Source of the DNA: Wurfbainia villosa
Lineage: Eukaryota > Streptophyta > Magnoliopsida > Zingiberales > Zingiberaceae
Length of the DNA stretch: 64,000 nucleotides
NCBI GenBank assembly: GCA_025175895.1
Contig: CM045987.1
Span: 38,528,113-38,592,112, forward strand
Direction of reading: 5' to 3'
Shown in pieces: positions 1 to 11,630 of this stretch; within the stretch, counting starts at the first letter, position 1; the number at the start of each line of letters is the position of its first letter. Below the pieces are notes generated by a model. That model was not told the origin of the DNA, made no database searches, and worked only from the letters and a program-made list of their open reading frames with translations. A program made the translations under genes and the position numbers.

Positions 1-1066
1 ACAATCAAACAAGGAGTTTTACACTCCTTGTTTGGCCGGCCACATATGGAGGAAATCCAAAGGTCAAAACCCTTTGTCTCCTTCCACCTCATCAAGCTTA
101 GGTGGCATGCTTATGTGGCATTCATGCATGTTGAATTAATCTTATTAATTCAATAAGCTTATGTTATCATATTGAATTAATCTCATTAAATCAATAAGGT
201 AACATATTGAATTAATCTTATTAAATCAATTTAGCTTAGGATATCATGATAACATATTTATTTAATCTTATTAAATTAATAAGCTTAGCATATTGAATTA
301 ATCTCATTAAATCAATAAGCTAAAATTCTCTTTAAGCTTAAAGTCCAAAAACCCATTTTGTACTTAAGCTTATTCCCAAATTATTCTAGTCAAACTAGAA
401 TGCACTAATTCTTCAAATCATCATGCTCTTTGTGTGTGACCCTATAGGCTCTCATAACGTTGGCAGTGGATCTAAACTCTTTTAGATACACAAGCAATGA
501 GCGGCATCTAGCAATACATCATTGCTACCCAAGTTACAAAATAAGTCAAGATCCGACTAACCTTTCCATGACTACTATAATGTATGACCGTGCCCTTCTA
601 TCCTTGATATCAGATTGACCAATGAGGCATAGACCGTGTCATCCTCGATCAATCTATGTGTTTCTTGAACCCTGAGTAAACTAACTCAAACAAATGAGCT
701 CAATATCTCATATTGACTCATTCAAGCATGGCCATGCGTTTTAGTAGTTCTACTCAATCAAGGGGCCCACAGATATCACTCCCATCATATGGGAGGGATA
801 GATCCCATCTACATCACTCACATCCCTCCGCATAATTTGTTATATACCCAGTAATCGCCTTTATGGTCCACCCTGTTACGGGTGACGTTTGACGATACCA
901 AAGTACATAACTCCTTATGTAGGGAACCGTAGTGACTTCAGGTTTGAGGACTATTCATACTAATAGTCACATGAGAAAGTTTATGACACTCATATGACGA
1001 TCCATGAAACTTTCTCATGGCGGGTCAGTTCAGTATATATTCTCTAATATATACCCATGTGTCAAC
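1..1066 (-). mobile_element. Copia family X LTR (left copy), first visible part
   Basis: Read on the minus strand, this segment matches the second half of the X-right LTR at 58344-59200: the same blocks occur in the same order, including the site of ggaaccgtagtgacttcagg. It is cut by the left window edge, so roughly the last 480 bases of the LTR are missing and it cannot be told whether this is a solo LTR or part of a full element. Copia A interrupts it at 1067 and it resumes at 10392. There is no coding capacity. Confidence 0.85.
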
Positions 1067-2239
1067 TGTTAGTAATATATGAGAGATGTCCTAAGGCAAT
1101 CACCTTATGTATGAACCATTTATATGATAAATGAAGATTCACTATTTGAGTGTACATGTTTAATGTATTTGATTGGATCTTAAACTCATTTACTGAATGT
1201 CCACGATACGATTCACAGCATGAGAGAATTTGTGATTGGATCACAACTAGTGAGTATCTCTACATGTGTAATTGTGATGTATCGGAATTATCCCTAGTCG
1301 ATGAATTGATGAATCAGGACACCATCAATTCTGTTGAGACTAGCACGAGGTATACTCTTTGGTGTATCCAAGCAGCTGATTCTCACTGGCTGGAGACATA
1401 GTGATGTCCGGAGTTAATCGTGGATGCTAGTTATGGTAACTAGTTCATTGGAGTGACCAGCCGTAAGACTTCATATGGTTCTCTGCATATATAGATATGT
1501 CAATGAAGTTCTTCTTGTGGCTTAAGTGCGATGTTCCTTTGACTTGCGGTATTCAAGTCATCTTGATCATGGAGACTTATGCTTTGACATCTTAAGCAAA
1601 CATCTCTAAGGAGATGTGGACCCGGGATGATTGGGTATAAGTCGAAGTGATCGAAGGTGTTTGAATAGCCTATAAAGGATTCACCACTCCTTGCGAGGAG
1701 ATGTATACCCATGGCCTCTCGTCGGATTATTACTAAAGTCTTTGGCCAAAGCATTACATGTTTAGAGTAAGGTACTCTTCGATACATGTGGAGTAACTAG
1801 AATCCGTAGGACGAGGAAATGATACTTGGGCTAGGTGTGACGTGAGTCGACCTAGTGAGGGTGACACAATAGACCATGTCTGAACCAAGTGGGTATAAGA
1901 TGAGTGAAGGGAATGGGGCACGATTCATTCGAGCTCTTGAAGGGTTTGAGAAATAGTTACGGATCAACCGTTGATCTTTTGGTTAATTGGGGATCATGAT
2001 GTACTACTAGGTGCCACTCATGATCGTTCTATAATTAATGGTTAATTATAGCTGACCAACATAAATCGAGAACCTATTTGGTCACACGCACAACGAGTGT
2101 AATCCAAAGGATTTAAAACGAGCTTGAGAATGAGATTCTCAGACCGAGAGAAACTATGTTTGGTTGGACCAAACATAAAGCGAGCATGAAATTGTTTGAT
2201 GCAATGGAAGCGTGGAGGTGCGTCTTATGAAGACGTAAT

Positions 2240-2380
2240 GGATGGACCAAAATGGTTTGGTTCTAATCAATGGATAAGAATAAACCAAAGGGTTTGGTTT
2301 ATTTTAAACGAATGAACCAAAAGTTGGTTAGGTTCGTTTTAACTTAAAATAAACCATCATGGTTTGGTTTATTTTAACTT
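2240..2380 (+). repeat. AAACCA/TGGTTT inverted-motif array in copia A U3
   Basis: The stretch repeats aaacca and tggttt in opposite orientations. Two perfect hairpins are visible: an 11-bp stem with a 3-base loop at 2279-2303, and a 13-bp stem (2344-2356 with 2365-2377) with an 8-base loop. The array ends about 70 bases before the TATA box. The same array is present in the 3' LTR around 9405-9545. An enhancer role is inferred from position only. Confidence 0.7.
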
Positions 2381-2447
2381 ATCTTAATGGAGCGGGTTAA
2401 CGGGCTTTATGGATATGATCCATTAACCATTAAGAGAATTAGTTCTC

Positions 2448-2454
2448 TATAAAA
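2448..2454 (+). promoter_or_regulatory. TATA box of copia A LTR
   Basis: TATAAAA in the context ctctataaaagtggg, conserved in the 3' LTR at 9611-9617. Transcription would start about 30 bases downstream and define the U3/R border. Inferred from motif and position. Confidence 0.6.
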
Positions 2455-3261
2455 GTGGGCTTAAGGGATTGTTAAACCCTAATCCAAAATCAAAACCCTA
2501 GCCTCCAGGAGTTGCCGCCCAACTGGTTGTGCCGCCCAAGCTCCTTGCTGCCCAGCTTGATTGTGTTGCCGTCAAGACCCTTGCCGGTGTCCAAGCTCCA
2601 GCCGGTGAACCTCCGGCGACCCTCCGTGATCCCCTAAAGGTTCGGCATCAAGGTGAGCTTTGTCTCCTTGTTTTGGCGGCGCCTATCTCTCCACCAAGCT
2701 GTCCAGTTTTCTGGACAGCTTCTTCTCTCATCGGGCGTCATTTGGGCGGACGGTTAGTGCTCGACAGCGGCTAACATACCGAGGATTTGATCTCCGGTAA
2801 TCCTCTGAGGTGGAGGACGAAGGATTCGTCAATCGGTTGACGAATACCTCTCCGGAGAAGCAAGTCTTGAGGACTTGTTTTAGGTCCGAATTTGGATTCG
2901 GATCGTGAGCATCTCTCGATCACGTCGTCTTCAACACGAGGCTAGTAACCCGTACGAAGACGAAGCTCATGGCTTAGCGAAGTCATCCCGAGGAGCTCGG
3001 CGTGGATACGGATAGAGACGATTCTTACGAGGATCGTTCCGGTTGATGCCGTTCCCGCTACACGTCATACGGAAGGTATAACGTAGTTTAATTTCCTTTT
3101 ATTGCAAATTTTAATTTACGGTTATGTCTACACTTGTTGTAATAGCATGCGTGTGTTGTGTGTGTTGTAATAAATAGGAGTATTTATTATTTTTAATTGC
3201 TTCCGCTGTGCTCATGTTTACGAAACATGATCGAACACACACGGCCATGATCTTGGAAAAC

Positions 3262-3273
3262 GGTATCAGAGCC
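3262..3273 (+). other. Primer binding site of copia A
   Basis: ggtatcagagcc matches the initiator-Met-type primer site used by plant copia elements and lies immediately after the 5' LTR. The usual leading T is lost together with the LTR terminus. Confidence 0.8.
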
Positions 3274-4550
3274 CAGGTTGTGTTTCGACATAATCGTAAA
3301 AATGGTTTTGCGATAGTCATAATGTATTTCTGGAAGTTTTCTAAATTTTGGAAATTTAGAAGTATTTATGGAAATTTTTCAATTTTGGAAAGTCTAGAAG
3401 TATTTATGGAAATCTTCCACTTTTGGAAAGTTGGAAGTATTTATGGAAATTGATATTTTCCATAAATAAAATATTTGATTAGATTCTGGAAATTTATTTC
3501 CTAACTTAATCATGATTTGATTTGGGAAATCAAATCTTAAAATATTTTATTTCCATAAGTAGTTTTAATGATTTAGGAAATTGGTTTCCTAAATAGATTT
3601 TCCTTAATCAAATAATTCCATGAATAAAATATGTGATTAGATTTGGAAATTTGTTTCCTAATTTAATTATGATTTGATTTGGAGAATCAAATCTTAAACA
3701 TATTTTATTTCCATAAATAGTTATGACATATAAGGAAATATATACATGACATAATTGTATGCCATGTAATTGCATTAGATGCATAACATTATGCCATGCG
3801 TGTCGTGACATGTAGATGTATGCCATGTATGCCATGCCATGTAGATAATAGTTATTTGCATGCAAAGAGGATGAGACATAAAAACCCTAACTCAATATTA
3901 AAGCCTACACCTTCCATTAATATGGTTAGAACCAGAGTTCTGTTTCTTGTTTGGGTTGTTGGACTCACTCCAAGCCGCTCGAACCTGAACATGTTCAAAT
4001 CATTGGAATAGTTTAACTCTAATATGGTAAGAGTCAGAGGTCAATCGTTAGTTTGGGTTGTTGGACTCACTCCAAGCCTGGCTAATTGGTTGAATGCGCT
4101 CTAACCATATTAAAACTATTTTGCGATTAATGGGTCGGCTTTAACTTGGAGCATCGATTTGTTGGACTCACTCCAAGGTCGATGTGAAGAGAGGTGAAGT
4201 TGGGTGCTATGCATATGATGCATACTTGTTAATGTGTTAACAACCCAATGTATGTGTAAACATTCAATTAGTTGATAGCACATTGTGATAGTTACATATA
4301 CATGATATGTAATCGGTATACTTGATACCCACCATCATAGCTAAGAATGGCTTGTTGGACTCACTCCAAGGTTGTTCTTATCTATGATGGATATCAGCCC
4401 ATTCGGAGATGGACCTACGATCTCCCGAAGTGATTTTAAGGGTTTTTGAAATTCGAAAAATGAATGGGATTTATAAATGTATATTGATGCATTTTAAAAT
4501 CATCTTTCTCATATATGCTCGTTTTGTATTTCTAAATTAATATATTGATC
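3274..4550 (+). other. Untranslated leader of copia A with internal repeats
   Basis: About 1.3 kb between primer site and gag without a convincing reading frame. Around 3350-3450 it repeats an AT-rich unit containing aagtatttatggaaat. Between 3958 and 4370 the 17-mer gttggactcactccaag occurs four times, at 3958, 4060, 4161 and 4354, embedded in longer similar blocks (gggttgttggactcac). Long leaders are usual in plant copia elements; the function of these repeats is unknown. Confidence 0.7.
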
Positions 4551-5398
4551 ATGATGTGTTTGAATTTGCGTTCCATTTTGGATTCGAATAAATTGACTGG
4601 GCCAAACTTCTTGGACTAGCTTAGAAACTTGAGAATTGTTCTCAAGGTGGAAAAGCTTGCGTATGTCCTCGAAGCGCCTCTTCCTGCCCGTCCTAGTGAC
4701 GATGCAACTCTGGACCAATTGTTGGCCTATCAGAAACATGTGAGTGATTCTGAACAAATGAGTTGCATCATGCTAGCCATGATGGAACCCAAGCTACGAT
4801 AACAGCATGAGCATATGGATGCTCATATCGTAGTCCTTCATCTTTGTGAGTTGGTTGATGAGCAAGTGAGATTCGAAAGGTTCGAAGTCTCAAAGCTCCT
4901 CTTCACCTCTGAGATGCTAGGAGGTTCATCTGTGTCTTGCTCGATATCTTTGAAGCTGGAGTCTTACGAGAAGCATGGCGGGGGCGGTCTTTATTAGTTG
5001 ATTCCTCAAAGAAAGGTTCTAAGAGGAAGTCAAAGGAACAGCAGAAGGGAAAGAAGAGAAGGGCTAAGAAGGTAGAACTAGCACAAAAGGAAACTTGCCA
5101 TCATTATGGCAAGGAGAGACATTTGCGAAGAAAGTGCAAGATTTATCTTGAGTCCATGAAGAAGGATAAGGCATCGGATGCCCCATCTTCTTCAGAAATC
5201 TTCTTTATTGATTGTCATTCTATTTCCTCAGACACTTGGGTATTTGATACTGGGTGTGGCTCACATATATGTAATGACATACATGGGCTAAGGAATAGAA
5301 GAAGACTCGTCAAAGGGGAGAATCAAATTTACGTGTTGGGAATGGAGCAACGGTTGCTGCACTCGCCATCGGAACGTATTTGTTGGAACTCCCTGTAG
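4551..5398 (+). pseudogene. gag-pro: Broken gag-protease of copia A
   Basis: A frame from the ATG at 4551 has typical copia gag residues (NKLTGPNFLD, then RNLRIVL) but is interrupted by TAG at 4617-4619 and TAA at 4800-4802. After a frame change near 4940 a Lys-rich linker leads to a degenerate zinc knuckle, CHHYGKERHLRRKC, where the second Cys of CX2C is Tyr. The aspartic protease motif DTGCGSHIC is at about 5248-5274 and a second frame change follows. Gag would form the particle and protease would cleave the polyprotein. Neither can be made from this copy. It resembles the X-right gag more than the Y family gag. Confidence 0.85.
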
Positions 5399-6700
5399 GA
5401 CTTGTCTTAGAACTGGACAATTGCTTGTATGTTCCTTTGTTGATAAAGAACATCATTTCTATTTCTTGTCTAAATAGAAATGGGTTCCATTTGACTTTTA
5501 GTAACAATTGTTGTTACATAACTTTGAATGGGGTTCTTTATGGGACTTGAACTTTAAGCAATTGTGTATATACGTTGGACGTATCCAGTGACATTTGCAA
5601 TATCGAAGCGAGCAACAAGCGTGCTCGAAAGGATAATCAAATAGACTCCTACATGTGGCATTGTCATCTTGGCCATGTAAGTAAGAAACGCATGTCCGAA
5701 TTACACCGATGTGGAATTCTGGAATCGTTTGAATTGGATTCATACGATACATGCGAATCATGCTTAAAAGGCAAGATGACTAAGTTACCTTTACGGAAAA
5801 GGTGAGCAGTGGGAGAGTTGCTAGGCCTAATACATAGTGATGTATATTGACCTATGTCAACTCAATCTTTAGGAGGCTATAGCTACTTCATTACCTTCAC
5901 CGATGATCACTCACGGTTTGGGTATGTGTTCTTGATGAAACACAAGTCTGAAGCCTTTGAAAGGTTCAAAGAATTTAGAAATGAAGTAGAGAAACAACAT
6001 GACAAGAGTATTAAAATACTTCGATCGGATCGAGGTGGTGAATACTTAAGTCAAGAGTTTCTTGATTATCTAAGAGACAATGGCATATTGTCTCAATGGA
6101 CTCCGCCCTATACACCACAGCATAATGGTGTATCTGAGAGGCGTAACCGGACCTTGTTGGACATGGTCAGGTCAATGATGAATCATGCGACTCTTCCCAA
6201 GTCCTTTTGGGGTTATGCACTTCAGACAGCTGTTTACTTGTTATACAGAATGCCTACCAAGGTAGTCTCTACTACTCCATATGAGATATGGGCTAGTAAG
6301 AAACCTCATGTATCTTACTTAAAGATATGGGGTTGTCCTGCTTATGTGAAGCGGACTGTATCAGACAAACTAGATGCTAAGTCTGATAAATGTCTATTTA
6401 TTGGATACCCTAAGGAAACAAGGGGTTACCAATTCTATCATCCTGTGGAACAAAAGGTGTTTGTTTCAAGGCATGCTGTGTTTCTAGAGAAAGAGTTTCT
6501 CTTGCAAGAAAACAGTGGGAGTGTCGTCGAGCTTGAGGAGGCTCGATAGACTCAAATAGACATTGATGAGATACCTGGTGAAGCACAACAGCCGACAACT
6601 CATAGTGATGAGCAATCGGCTAGACCTATTGTAACACCACATCTTCGTAGATCTGGTAGAACACGCAATATTCCTGAGAGATATGGATTTCTCGTAAGTG
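5399..6700 (+). pseudogene. int: Broken integrase of copia A
   Basis: The HHCC zinc-binding region is at about 5655-5770 (WHCHLGHV, later CESCLKGKMTK). The DDE core follows: HSDVY at about 5835, RSDRGGEY at about 6035 and the glutamate in VSERRNRT near 6135. The frame is open for long stretches but has in-frame stops at 5803-5805, 5848-5850 (where the normal CGP motif stands) and 6547-6549. The C-terminal part includes the conserved IWGCPAYVKR segment. This enzyme would insert the cDNA; all catalytic acids remain but the frame is dead. Confidence 0.88.
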
Positions 6701-8225
6701 AATCGAACGACGTGTTACTCATTGATGATGAGGAGCCTACCAGTTATGAAGAAGTGCTGACAAGTTCAGAAAGGGATAAGTGGCTTGGTGCCATGAAATC
6801 GGAAATGGATTCCATGTACGAAAACCAAGTTTGGAACTTGGTTGACCCACCTGAAGGCATAAAGCCTATAGGGTGCAAGTGGGTTTTCAAGAAGAAAACC
6901 GACATGGATGGTAATGTGATTACCTATAAGGTTAGATTGGTGGCGAAAGGATATCGTCAAAAGCAAGGTGTTGATTATGACGAAACCTATTCGCCTGTAG
7001 CTATGCTTAAATCCATTTGGATGCTCCTGGCCATAGCGGCTCATTATGATTATGAGATATGGCAGATGGATGTGAAAAGCTTTCCTTAATGGAAACTTGC
7101 CGAGGACGTGTATATGATACACGAGGGTTTCACATCTTGATAAAACCAAGGTATGCAAATTGCGACGGTCCATTTATGGATTGAAGCAAGCATCCAGAGT
7201 CGAATATCCGCTTTTGATGAGACAATCAAAAGGTTTGATTTCTCACAAAATCCGCATTTAACCTTGTGTGTATAAGAAGGTTAGTGGGAGGCAATGTGTT
7301 CCTAGTATTGTATGTCGATGACATATTACTTATAGGAAACGATGTGTCAATCTTACAAATCGATTAAGGTTTGGTTATCCAAGACATTCTCCATGAAAGA
7401 CCTGGGAGAAGCAACCTACATCCTTGGGATTAAGATCTATAGAGATAGATCGAAACGGTTGCTTGGTCTTTCGCAGTCTACATATATAGACCGAGTGCTA
7501 AAGAGGTTTAGCATGTCGGAATCCAAGAAAGGTTATCTGCCCATCAGGCATGGGGTACACCTTTCAAAGTCTATGTGTCCGCGCACAGAAGACGAGAGGA
7601 TTTGCATGAGTAAGATTCCCTATGCATCCGCAATAGGATCTATCATGTATGCTATGTTATGTACAAGGCCCGATGTATCGTATGCTCTGAGTGTCACGAG
7701 CAGATACCAGTCCGATCCAGGAATGGATCATTGGGCGGCTGTTAAGACGATCCTTAAGTACTTGAGAAGAACTAAGGATGTGTTCCTAATATATGGAGAA
7801 GGGTACATGGTGATACGTGGGTATACGGATACCAGCTCCAGACAGACAAGGATGATTCCATGTCTTAGTCTGGGTATGTATTCACCTAGAATGGAGGCGC
7901 AATAAGTTGGAAAGGTTCCAAATTTGACACTATAGCGGATTCTGCCACTAAGGCAGAATACGTTGCAGCTTTGGAAGCAGCAAAGGAAGCGGTTTGGATC
8001 AAGAAGTTCATCTATGAACTTGATGTGGTCTCATCAATGATCAAAACATGGGCTTCGCCACTATCATTTGATCAGAGAGATCATTAGTAGGAAGGAAATA
8101 CAAATCAAGAAAAACCCCACTGAAAGGAACTTAGCGGATCCTTTGACTAAGGCATTACCTCAAAGTAAGTTTGAGGGTCATGTTAGAGCTTATGGTATTG
8201 GATACCATAGCGATTGGCATTAGGC
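6701..8225 (+). pseudogene. rt-rh: Broken reverse transcriptase-RNase H of copia A
   Basis: The RT start is in the frame open to 7089 (GCKWVFKKK, RLVAKGYRQKQGVDYDETYSPVA). A one-base loss near 7080 shifts the frame in the DVK-AFLNG region. The active-site YVDD lies at about 7312-7323 in another frame. The frame 7342-7905 covers the RT thumb and the start of RNase H (CTRPDVSYAL, then HWAAVKTILKYLRRT), with another shift near 7835. The C-terminal RNase H block (ADSATKAEYVAALEA) is readable to about 8160. It has the structure expected of copia pol but at least three frameshifts. Confidence 0.88.
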
Positions 8226-8237
8226 CAAGTGGGAGTC
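8226..8237 (+). other. Polypurine tract of copia A
   Basis: caagtgggagtc directly precedes the 3' LTR, as expected for the plus-strand primer of a copia element (the same aagtgggag core is used by Y-B). Confidence 0.7.
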
Positions 8238-10391
8238 TGTTAGTAATATATGAGAGATGTCCTAAGGCAATCGCCTTATGTATGAACCATTTATATGATA
8301 AATGAATATTCACTATTTGAGTGTACATGTTTAATGTATTTGATTGGATCTTAAACTCATTTACTGAATGTCCACGATACGATTCACAGCATGAGAGAAT
8401 TTGTGATTGGATCACAACTAGTGAGTATCTCTACATGTGTAATTGTGATGTATCGGAATTATCCCTAGTCGATGAATTGATGAATTTAGACACCATCAAT
8501 TCTGTCGAGACTAGCACGAGGTATACTCCTTGGTGTATCCAAGCAGCTGATTCTCACTGGCTGGAGACATAATGATGTCCAGAGTTAATCGTGGATGCTA
8601 GTTATGGTAACTAGTTCATTGGAGTGACCAGCCGTAAGACTTCATATGGTTCTCTGCATATATAGATATGTCAATGAAGTTCTTACTGTGGCTTAAGTGC
8701 GATGTTCCTTTGACTTGCAGTATTCAAGTCATCTTGATCATGGAGACTTATGCTTTGACATCTTAAGCAAACATCTCCGAGGAGATATGGACCCGGGATG
8801 ATTGGGTATAAGTCGAAGTGATCGAAGGTGTTTGAATAGCCTATAAAGGATTCACCACTCCTTGCGAGGAGATGTATACCCATGGCCTCTCGTTGTATTG
8901 TTACTAAAGTCTTTGGCCAAAGCATTACATGTTTAGAGTAAGGTACTCTTCGATACATGTGGAGTAACTAGAATCCGTAGGACGAGGAAATGATACTTGG
9001 GCTAGGTGTGACGTAGTCAGCCTAGTGGGGACTGACACAATAGACCATATCCTGAACCAAGTTGGTATAAGATGAGTGAAGGGAATGGGGCACGATTCAT
9101 TCGAGCATCAAGGGTTTCGAAATAGTTCGATCAACTGCTTGATCTTTTCGGTTAATTGGGGATCATGATGTACTACTAGGTGCCACTCATGATCGCTCTA
9201 TAATTAATGGTTAATTATAGACGGCCAACATAAACCGAGAACCTATTTCACACGGCGTGTGTAATCCAAAGGATTTAAAACGAGCTTGAGAATGGGATTC
9301 TCAGACCGAGAGAAACTATGTTTGGTTGGACCAAACATAAAGCGAGCATGAAATTGTTTCAATGCAATGGAAGTGAGGGCTGCGTCTTATGAAGACGTAA
9401 TGGATGGACCAAAATGGTTTGGTTCTAATCCAATGGATAAGAATAAACCAAAGGGTTTGGTTTATTTTAAACGAATGAACCAAAAGTTGGTTCGGTTCGT
9501 TTTAACTTAAAATAAACCATCATGGTTTGGTTTATTTTAACTTATCTTAATGGAGCGGGTTAACGGGCTTTATGGATATGATCCATTAACCATTAAGAGA
9601 ATTAGTTCTCTATAAAAGTGGGCTTAAGGGATTGTTAAACCCTAATCCAAAATCAAACCAGCCGCCTGCCTTGATTGTGCCGCCACAAGACCCTTTGCCG
9701 GAGTCCAAGCTCCAGCCGGTGAACCTCCGGCGACCCTCAGGTCAACCCCAAAAAGGTTCGGCATCAAGGTGAGCTTTTGTCTCCTTGTTTTGGCCGGCGC
9801 CTATCTCCTCCACCAAGCTGTCCAGTTTTCTGGACAGCTTCTTCTCCTCTCGTCGGAGCGTTGTTTGGACGACGGTTAGTGCTCCGACAGCGGCTAACAT
9901 ACCGGGGATTTGATCTCCGGTAATCCTCTGAGGTGGAGGACGAAAAATTCGTCAATCGGTTGACGAATACCTCTCCGGAGAAGCAAGTCTTGAGGACTTG
10001 TTTTTAGGTCCGAATTTGGATTCGGATCGTGATCATCTCTCGATCACGTCGTCTTCAACACGAGGCTAGTAACCCGTACGAAGACGAAGCTCGTGGCTTG
10101 GCGAAGTCATCCCGAGGAGCTCGGCGTGGATACGGATAGAGACGATTCTTACGAGGATCGTTCCGGTTGATGCCGTTCCCGCTACACGTCATACGGAAGG
10201 TATAACGTAGTTTAATTTCCTTTTATTGCAAATTTTAATTTACGGTTATGTCTACACTTGTTGTAATAGCATGCGTGTGTTGTGTGTGTTGTAATAAATA
10301 GGAGTATTTATTATTTTTAATTGCTTCCGCTGTGCTCATGTTTACGAAACATGATCGAACACACACACGCCGCGGTGCCGGAAACCCAACA
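8238..10391 (+). repeat. 3' LTR of copia A
   Basis: Direct repeat of 1067-3261, with TGTTAG start and CCCAACA end. TATA at 9611-9617. Small indels relative to the 5' LTR cluster in the GC-rich part near 9655-9880. It is followed by the tcaac duplication and the resumed X LTR. Confidence 0.92.
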
Positions 10392-10710
10392 TCAACTTGA
10401 TATCATATATCCATGACTTGTGAGATCAAGTCATCAATTGACCTACATGCTAGTCTTTATGTATTAATATTGCCCATGCATATTAATACTTGACTAGGAA
10501 CATTTAGGAAAGTGTTCTCTACAGCCTCTCATAATCAATTCTGCCAATTGATGTGCTGTAGAATAGAACCTACTTTTCTAGGGCATTATTATATTTAATT
10601 TAGCTGGCACAAGCAAGACGTAAATATAATAACCAATCCTTTGCCTTTATATGATACAAAATGTTCCATATCCAACCATCACATGATTGGTTCTAGGGCT
10701 ATAACTAACA
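10392..10710 (-). mobile_element. Copia family X LTR (left copy), second visible part
   Basis: Minus-strand match to the first about 315 bases of the X-right LTR (46905-47220). It ends ctaaca at 10710, the complement of the TGTTAG start. The first five bases are the tcaac duplication of copia A. Beyond 10710 the sequence becomes an internal part of a Y LTR, so X had inserted into Y-A's 3' LTR. Confidence 0.88.
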
Positions 10711-11272
10711 GTATAATCAACACATAAAATAACATGCTAAGATCAGAAAATAAAGTTGTACCACTTTATACCTTACGATCTTCTACCGTATGTCCTATCC
10801 TCCTCGTGGATGATGTGTGGGCGAAGATCCTCCACGAGTAGAAGCCTTCTAGATCGCGTTCTTCCCTTCCTTGTCTGCTGCGAACAAAGAGAAGAACCAA
10901 CAAAACCTTTCCTTTCTAGAACCGGCCACCAAGCAAGGGAGTTTGATGCAACCGCCGGCCAAGGAACGAAGGGATGAGCGCCGGCCAACCTTGAAGAGAG
11001 GTTGCCGCCAGCCACCTAGAGGTTGGAGAAGCACCGGCCACCAATTGTTGGTGGACCGCCGGCCACCAAGGATCAAAGGAGAAGGAAGAGGGATGGCCAA
11101 AGCTTAGAGAAAGAAGGAGTGAGCGTCGGCCACCAAGGAGAAAAGGAAGAAGATGGGTGCCGGCTTCTTGTCCAAGAGTTGCCGCCCAAAACTTTGCTTC
11201 CAAACCCTAGCCGCCCAAACTAAAACCCTAACTCCAAAATTTAACCACTTTTGCCGCCCAACCTAAACCTTC

Positions 11273-11280
11273 TATTTATA
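11273..11280 (-). promoter_or_regulatory. TATA box of Y-A 3' LTR
   Basis: TATAAATA on the minus strand (tatttata on plus), next to the U3 tandem array. The equivalent in the 5' LTR is at 23988-23995. Confidence 0.6.
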
Positions 11281-11303
11281 GAATTGGGCTTAAGCCTCAT
11301 TTA

Positions 11304-11630
11304 ATCTCCACCGTCGGATCTAGGGATTTAATCTCCACCGTCGGATCTAGGGTTTTATCCCAACCGTCGGATCTAGGGTTTCATCCCAACCATCGGATCT
11401 AGGATTTCATCCCAACCATCGAATCTAGGGTTTCATCCCAACCGTCGGATCTAGGGTTTTATCCCAACCGTCGGATCTAGGGATTTAATCCCAACCGTCG
11501 ATTCTAGGGTTTCATCCTAACCATCGGATCTAGGGATTTAATCCCAACCGTTGGTTCTAGGGCTTCATCCCAACCATCGGATCTAGGGATTTAATCCCAA
11601 CCGTTGGTTCTAGAGTTTTGTTTTACATCC
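11304..11630 (-). repeat. 26-27 bp tandem array in Y LTR (12 units)
   Basis: About twelve imperfect copies of a 26-27 bp unit with core accgtcggatctaggg. The array starts about 25 bases upstream (minus-strand sense) of the TATA box at 11273-11280, so it occupies the end of U3. Equivalent arrays occur in every Y LTR in the window with different unit counts. Confidence 0.88.

Larger units (their letters stand above)
1067..3261 (+). repeat. 5' LTR of copia A
   Basis: Direct repeat of 8238-10391. It starts TGTTAG. The last bases before the primer site read ggaaaac and lack the ccaaca terminus seen in the 3' copy, a small deletion at the LTR/primer-site junction. The promoter is at 2448-2454, with an inverted-motif array just upstream. 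Short open frames inside the LTR, such as 1150-1401, occur equally in the other LTR copy and are not genes. Confidence 0.92.
1067..10391 (+). mobile_element. Complete Ty1/copia retrotransposon, copia A
   Basis: The element has two LTRs of about 2.15-2.2 kb, a Met-tRNA-type primer site, gag-PR-IN-RT-RH in copia order and a polypurine tract. It is flanked by the 5-bp duplication tcaac at 1062-1066 and 10392-10396, which marks a clean insertion into the X LTR. The LTRs begin TGTTAG; the 3' copy ends CCCAACA. The first 335 bases of the two LTRs differ at about eight positions by eye, so the insertion is moderately recent. Coding frames carry several stops and frameshifts, so it is not autonomous now. 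Confidence 0.93.

Noticed and set aside
1150..1401. 83-codon frame conserved in both LTRs of copia A (also 8321-8572)
   Set aside because: Duplicated simply because LTRs are duplicated. It lies in U3, and the differences between copies change residues freely.
10756..11223. Several overlapping GC-rich frames on both strands (repeated at 23471-23938, 30720-31207, 55993-56358)
   Set aside because: They recur in every Y LTR, overlap on both strands and have low-complexity composition (gccggccacc repeats); no homology signature.
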